DNA from: DASPJR01 sp035628505
GTDB lineage: Bacteria > Planctomycetota > SZUA-567 > H5-PLA8
Assembly (NCBI GenBank): GCA_035628505.1
Contig: DASPJR010000082.1
Location: 1 to 7,305, forward strand
Direction of reading: 5' to 3'
DNA: 7,305 nucleotides
In this document: positions 6,901 to 7,305 of the stretch, piece by piece
Layout of the letters: each line of letters begins with the position of its first letter
Numbering within the stretch: position 1 is the stretch's first letter
Position numbers and translations under genes: made by a program
The notes under the pieces: generated by a model
The model's input: only the letters and a program-made list of their open reading frames with translations
Database searches by the model: none
Told to the model about the DNA's origin: nothing

Positions 6901-7041
6901 GAACTTGAAACGAGCGTCGCCTTCCTGAAGGAGCAAAGCGAAGCGTACAAGAATGCGGGCAAGCAGAACGGGCAGGAGCTTGCGCTCGCGAACTTCTGCC
7001 AGGCGCTGATCAGCTTGAATGAATTTATCTACGTTGAGTAG
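3934..7041 (+). CDS. Secreted PSCyt1-DUF1549-DUF1553 (PSD1) multidomain protein with two CxxCH motifs
   Basis: Large exported protein (1035 residues) of a family expanded in Planctomycetota and Verrucomicrobiota; its biochemical role is not established. In order: signal peptide (1 to about 19, hydrophobic core YLLPLLCVTLAAA); planctomycete cytochrome-c-like domain (about 35-135) with CLKCH at 53-57 and a possible axial Met106 in PYMPEKKPKL; DUF1549 (about 174-390) with VDQFILAKL, YLDVIGLPPTPEEVEAF, ERWGRHWLDLARF (around Trp250), and a second haem-type motif CARCHDHKFDPIP starting at Cys359; an inserted beta-rich, lectin-like region (about 444-620) containing GGPGRSDNGNIALTDF and HSIGRPRLSI; and DUF1553 (about 755 to the end) with NRLWQHHIGRGIVNTPSDFG (from residue 784) and the family ending LNEFIYVE. 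Length and domain order are normal and no frameshift is seen. ATG 3934 has AAGG eight bases upstream. It sits 23 bases after the methyltransferase and 13 before the DUF1501 gene, its usual partner. The CxxCH motifs predict c-type haem or redox function; substrate unknown. Confidence 0.93.
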   Translation: MTRHYLLPLLCVTLAAAHAGDAPPKVPADHAQQMSKGLEIFKNSVRGIFITHCLKCHGDGKTKGDLDINTREDLLKGGAEGPAIVVGKSKESLLYKLITHADEPYMPEKKPKLADADIASIAAWIDAGAPYDKPLLDKPGVPKARAVVTDEDRKFWSFQPLSRQSPPAVQNKAWCKTPVDQFILAKLEEKKIAPNPPAERRKLIRRAYLDVIGLPPTPEEVEAFVKDNSSDAYAKLVDKLLDNPHYGERWGRHWLDLARFGESHGYEQDYDRPHAYHYRDFVIKALNQDMPYDRFVKLQIAGDEMEPNNPLAMMATGFLGAGTHATQITANQAEKERYDELDDKAATIGTAMLGMTIGCARCHDHKFDPIPTKDYYRLISTFTTTVRSDMPIEIDPEKNKAAKEAFDREHRPLVDALESYEKGTQPARFEEWLNTNPEPPKPHWLTLEFASAKANSQSGFTRQEDGSYIVSGLNPDKDVYTITANVGSEKITSIKLEALADKGLTKGGPGRSDNGNIALTDFKVTAAPLDGKAPAVPLKLVNPKATFEQKGLPVAATIDNDPKSGWAVDPQFGKDHAAVYELETPAGFEGGTVLTFVLKFEHQSPKHSIGRPRLSISTQPNPAPLGGNKLPQKTIQDISDALKLPADKRGQKHKDALLTYFKSIDPEWQKLNSAVQEHLKKAPQPELTKVMVCSEGVPAIRLHTQGPDFYPKTYYLKRGDLNQKQGEAEPGFLQALMRAPEQDKKWIVAPPKGARTSYRRLSLSNWITDVEQGAGHLLARVIVNRLWQHHIGRGIVNTPSDFGVQGEKPSHPELLDYLATELIQNGWKLKHIHRLIMNSAVYTQSAVYDEARAKVDPDNVLNWRRSVRRLEGEVIRDSILSVSGTLDATMFGPGSLDQGHKRRSIYFTIKRSKLIPILTLFDGPDTLQSLGRRATTTIAPQAMAMMNNPHIRAASHAFGKRLMPQAASSLSDAVKSGYYAALGREPDGEELETSVAFLKEQSEAYKNAGKQNGQELALANFCQALISLNEFIYVE

Positions 7042-7054
7042 GAACGGTGAGCCC

Positions 7055-7305
7055 ATGAGCAACGAAAATCATCAGATCGTAACACCCTGCTGCTCGCGGC
7101 GGCACTTTCTGCAGCGCGCTGGCGCTGGGTTCGGCATGCTGGCGCTCGCCGATCTTCTTTCAAGCCAGGGTTTGCTTGTGCCTGAGGCCCAGGCCGGCGA
7201 GAAACTGATCAACCCGCTCGCGCCCAAGGCCGGCCACTTTCCGACGAAGGCGAAATCGGCCATCTGGCTGTTTATGAATGGCGGCCAGAGCCAGGTAGAC
7301 ACGTG
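7055..7305 (+). CDS. DUF1501 family protein, N-terminal 83 codons (3' truncated by window end)
   Basis: The frame is open from ATG 7055 to the window end, so only the N-terminus is seen. It carries a twin-arginine-type signal, SRRHFLQRAGAG (14-25), followed by a moderately hydrophobic stretch (FGMLALADLL) and a likely cleavage near AQA-G (45-48), pointing to Tat export. AKSAIWLFMNGGQSQVDT (66-83) is the N-terminal hallmark of DUF1501, a family related to the alkaline phosphatase/sulfatase fold whose activity is not settled. GGTGAG and AGGA upstream could serve as ribosome binding site, neither ideally spaced. The gene is 13 bases after the DUF1553 gene, the standard pairing in Planctomycetota. 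The usual wording is GGPS; here Gln78 stands in place of Pro. The rest of the protein, including any metal ligands, is outside the window. Confidence 0.9.
   Translation, partial: MSNENHQIVTPCCSRRHFLQRAGAGFGMLALADLLSSQGLLVPEAQAGEKLINPLAPKAGHFPTKAKSAIWLFMNGGQSQVDT

Overview
The window most likely comes from a member of the Planctomycetota, or a close PVC relative such as Verrucomicrobiota. The main reason is the pair at the right end: a secreted PSCyt1-DUF1549-DUF1553 protein followed by a DUF1501 protein, a gene pair strongly expanded in those phyla. Most lines I counted by hand have 52-70% G+C. The species cannot be read from this sequence.

Layout. (1) Positions 1-563 hold the 3' end of a ClpC-type AAA+ unfoldase gene, followed by two tandem hairpins; the second is a good intrinsic terminator. 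(2) Positions 642-1220 hold a convergent, minus-strand gene of unknown function in a clearly AT-richer stretch (about 43% G+C by hand count), the most foreign-looking part of the window. (3) After a 228-base gap without a convincing gene comes metF (methylenetetrahydrofolate reductase), 23 bases ahead of a PhyH-family Fe(II)/2-oxoglutarate dioxygenase with its own strong ribosome binding site at a GTG start. (4) A 141-base AT-rich gap with a possible promoter leads into a tight three-gene plus-strand set: a methyltransferase with an apparent signal peptide, the 1035-residue PSCyt1/DUF1549/DUF1553 protein, and the first 83 codons of a DUF1501 protein with a twin-arginine-like signal. The gaps are 23 and 13 bases, so this looks like one operon.

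How the genes work together. ClpC and MetF are cytoplasmic housekeeping functions (protein quality control; methyl-group supply for methionine). The PhyH enzyme may be cotranscribed with metF, but no metabolic link is evident. The three right-hand genes all appear to encode exported proteins. Their shared location suggests a common envelope function, but the biochemical role of the DUF1553/DUF1501 pair is not established and I do not assign one.

I saw no tRNA, rRNA, CRISPR array, insertion sequence, integrase or attachment site. I did not find a clear new system. The items most worth a second look are the AT-rich orphan gene and the exported methyltransferase in the PSD1 operon.
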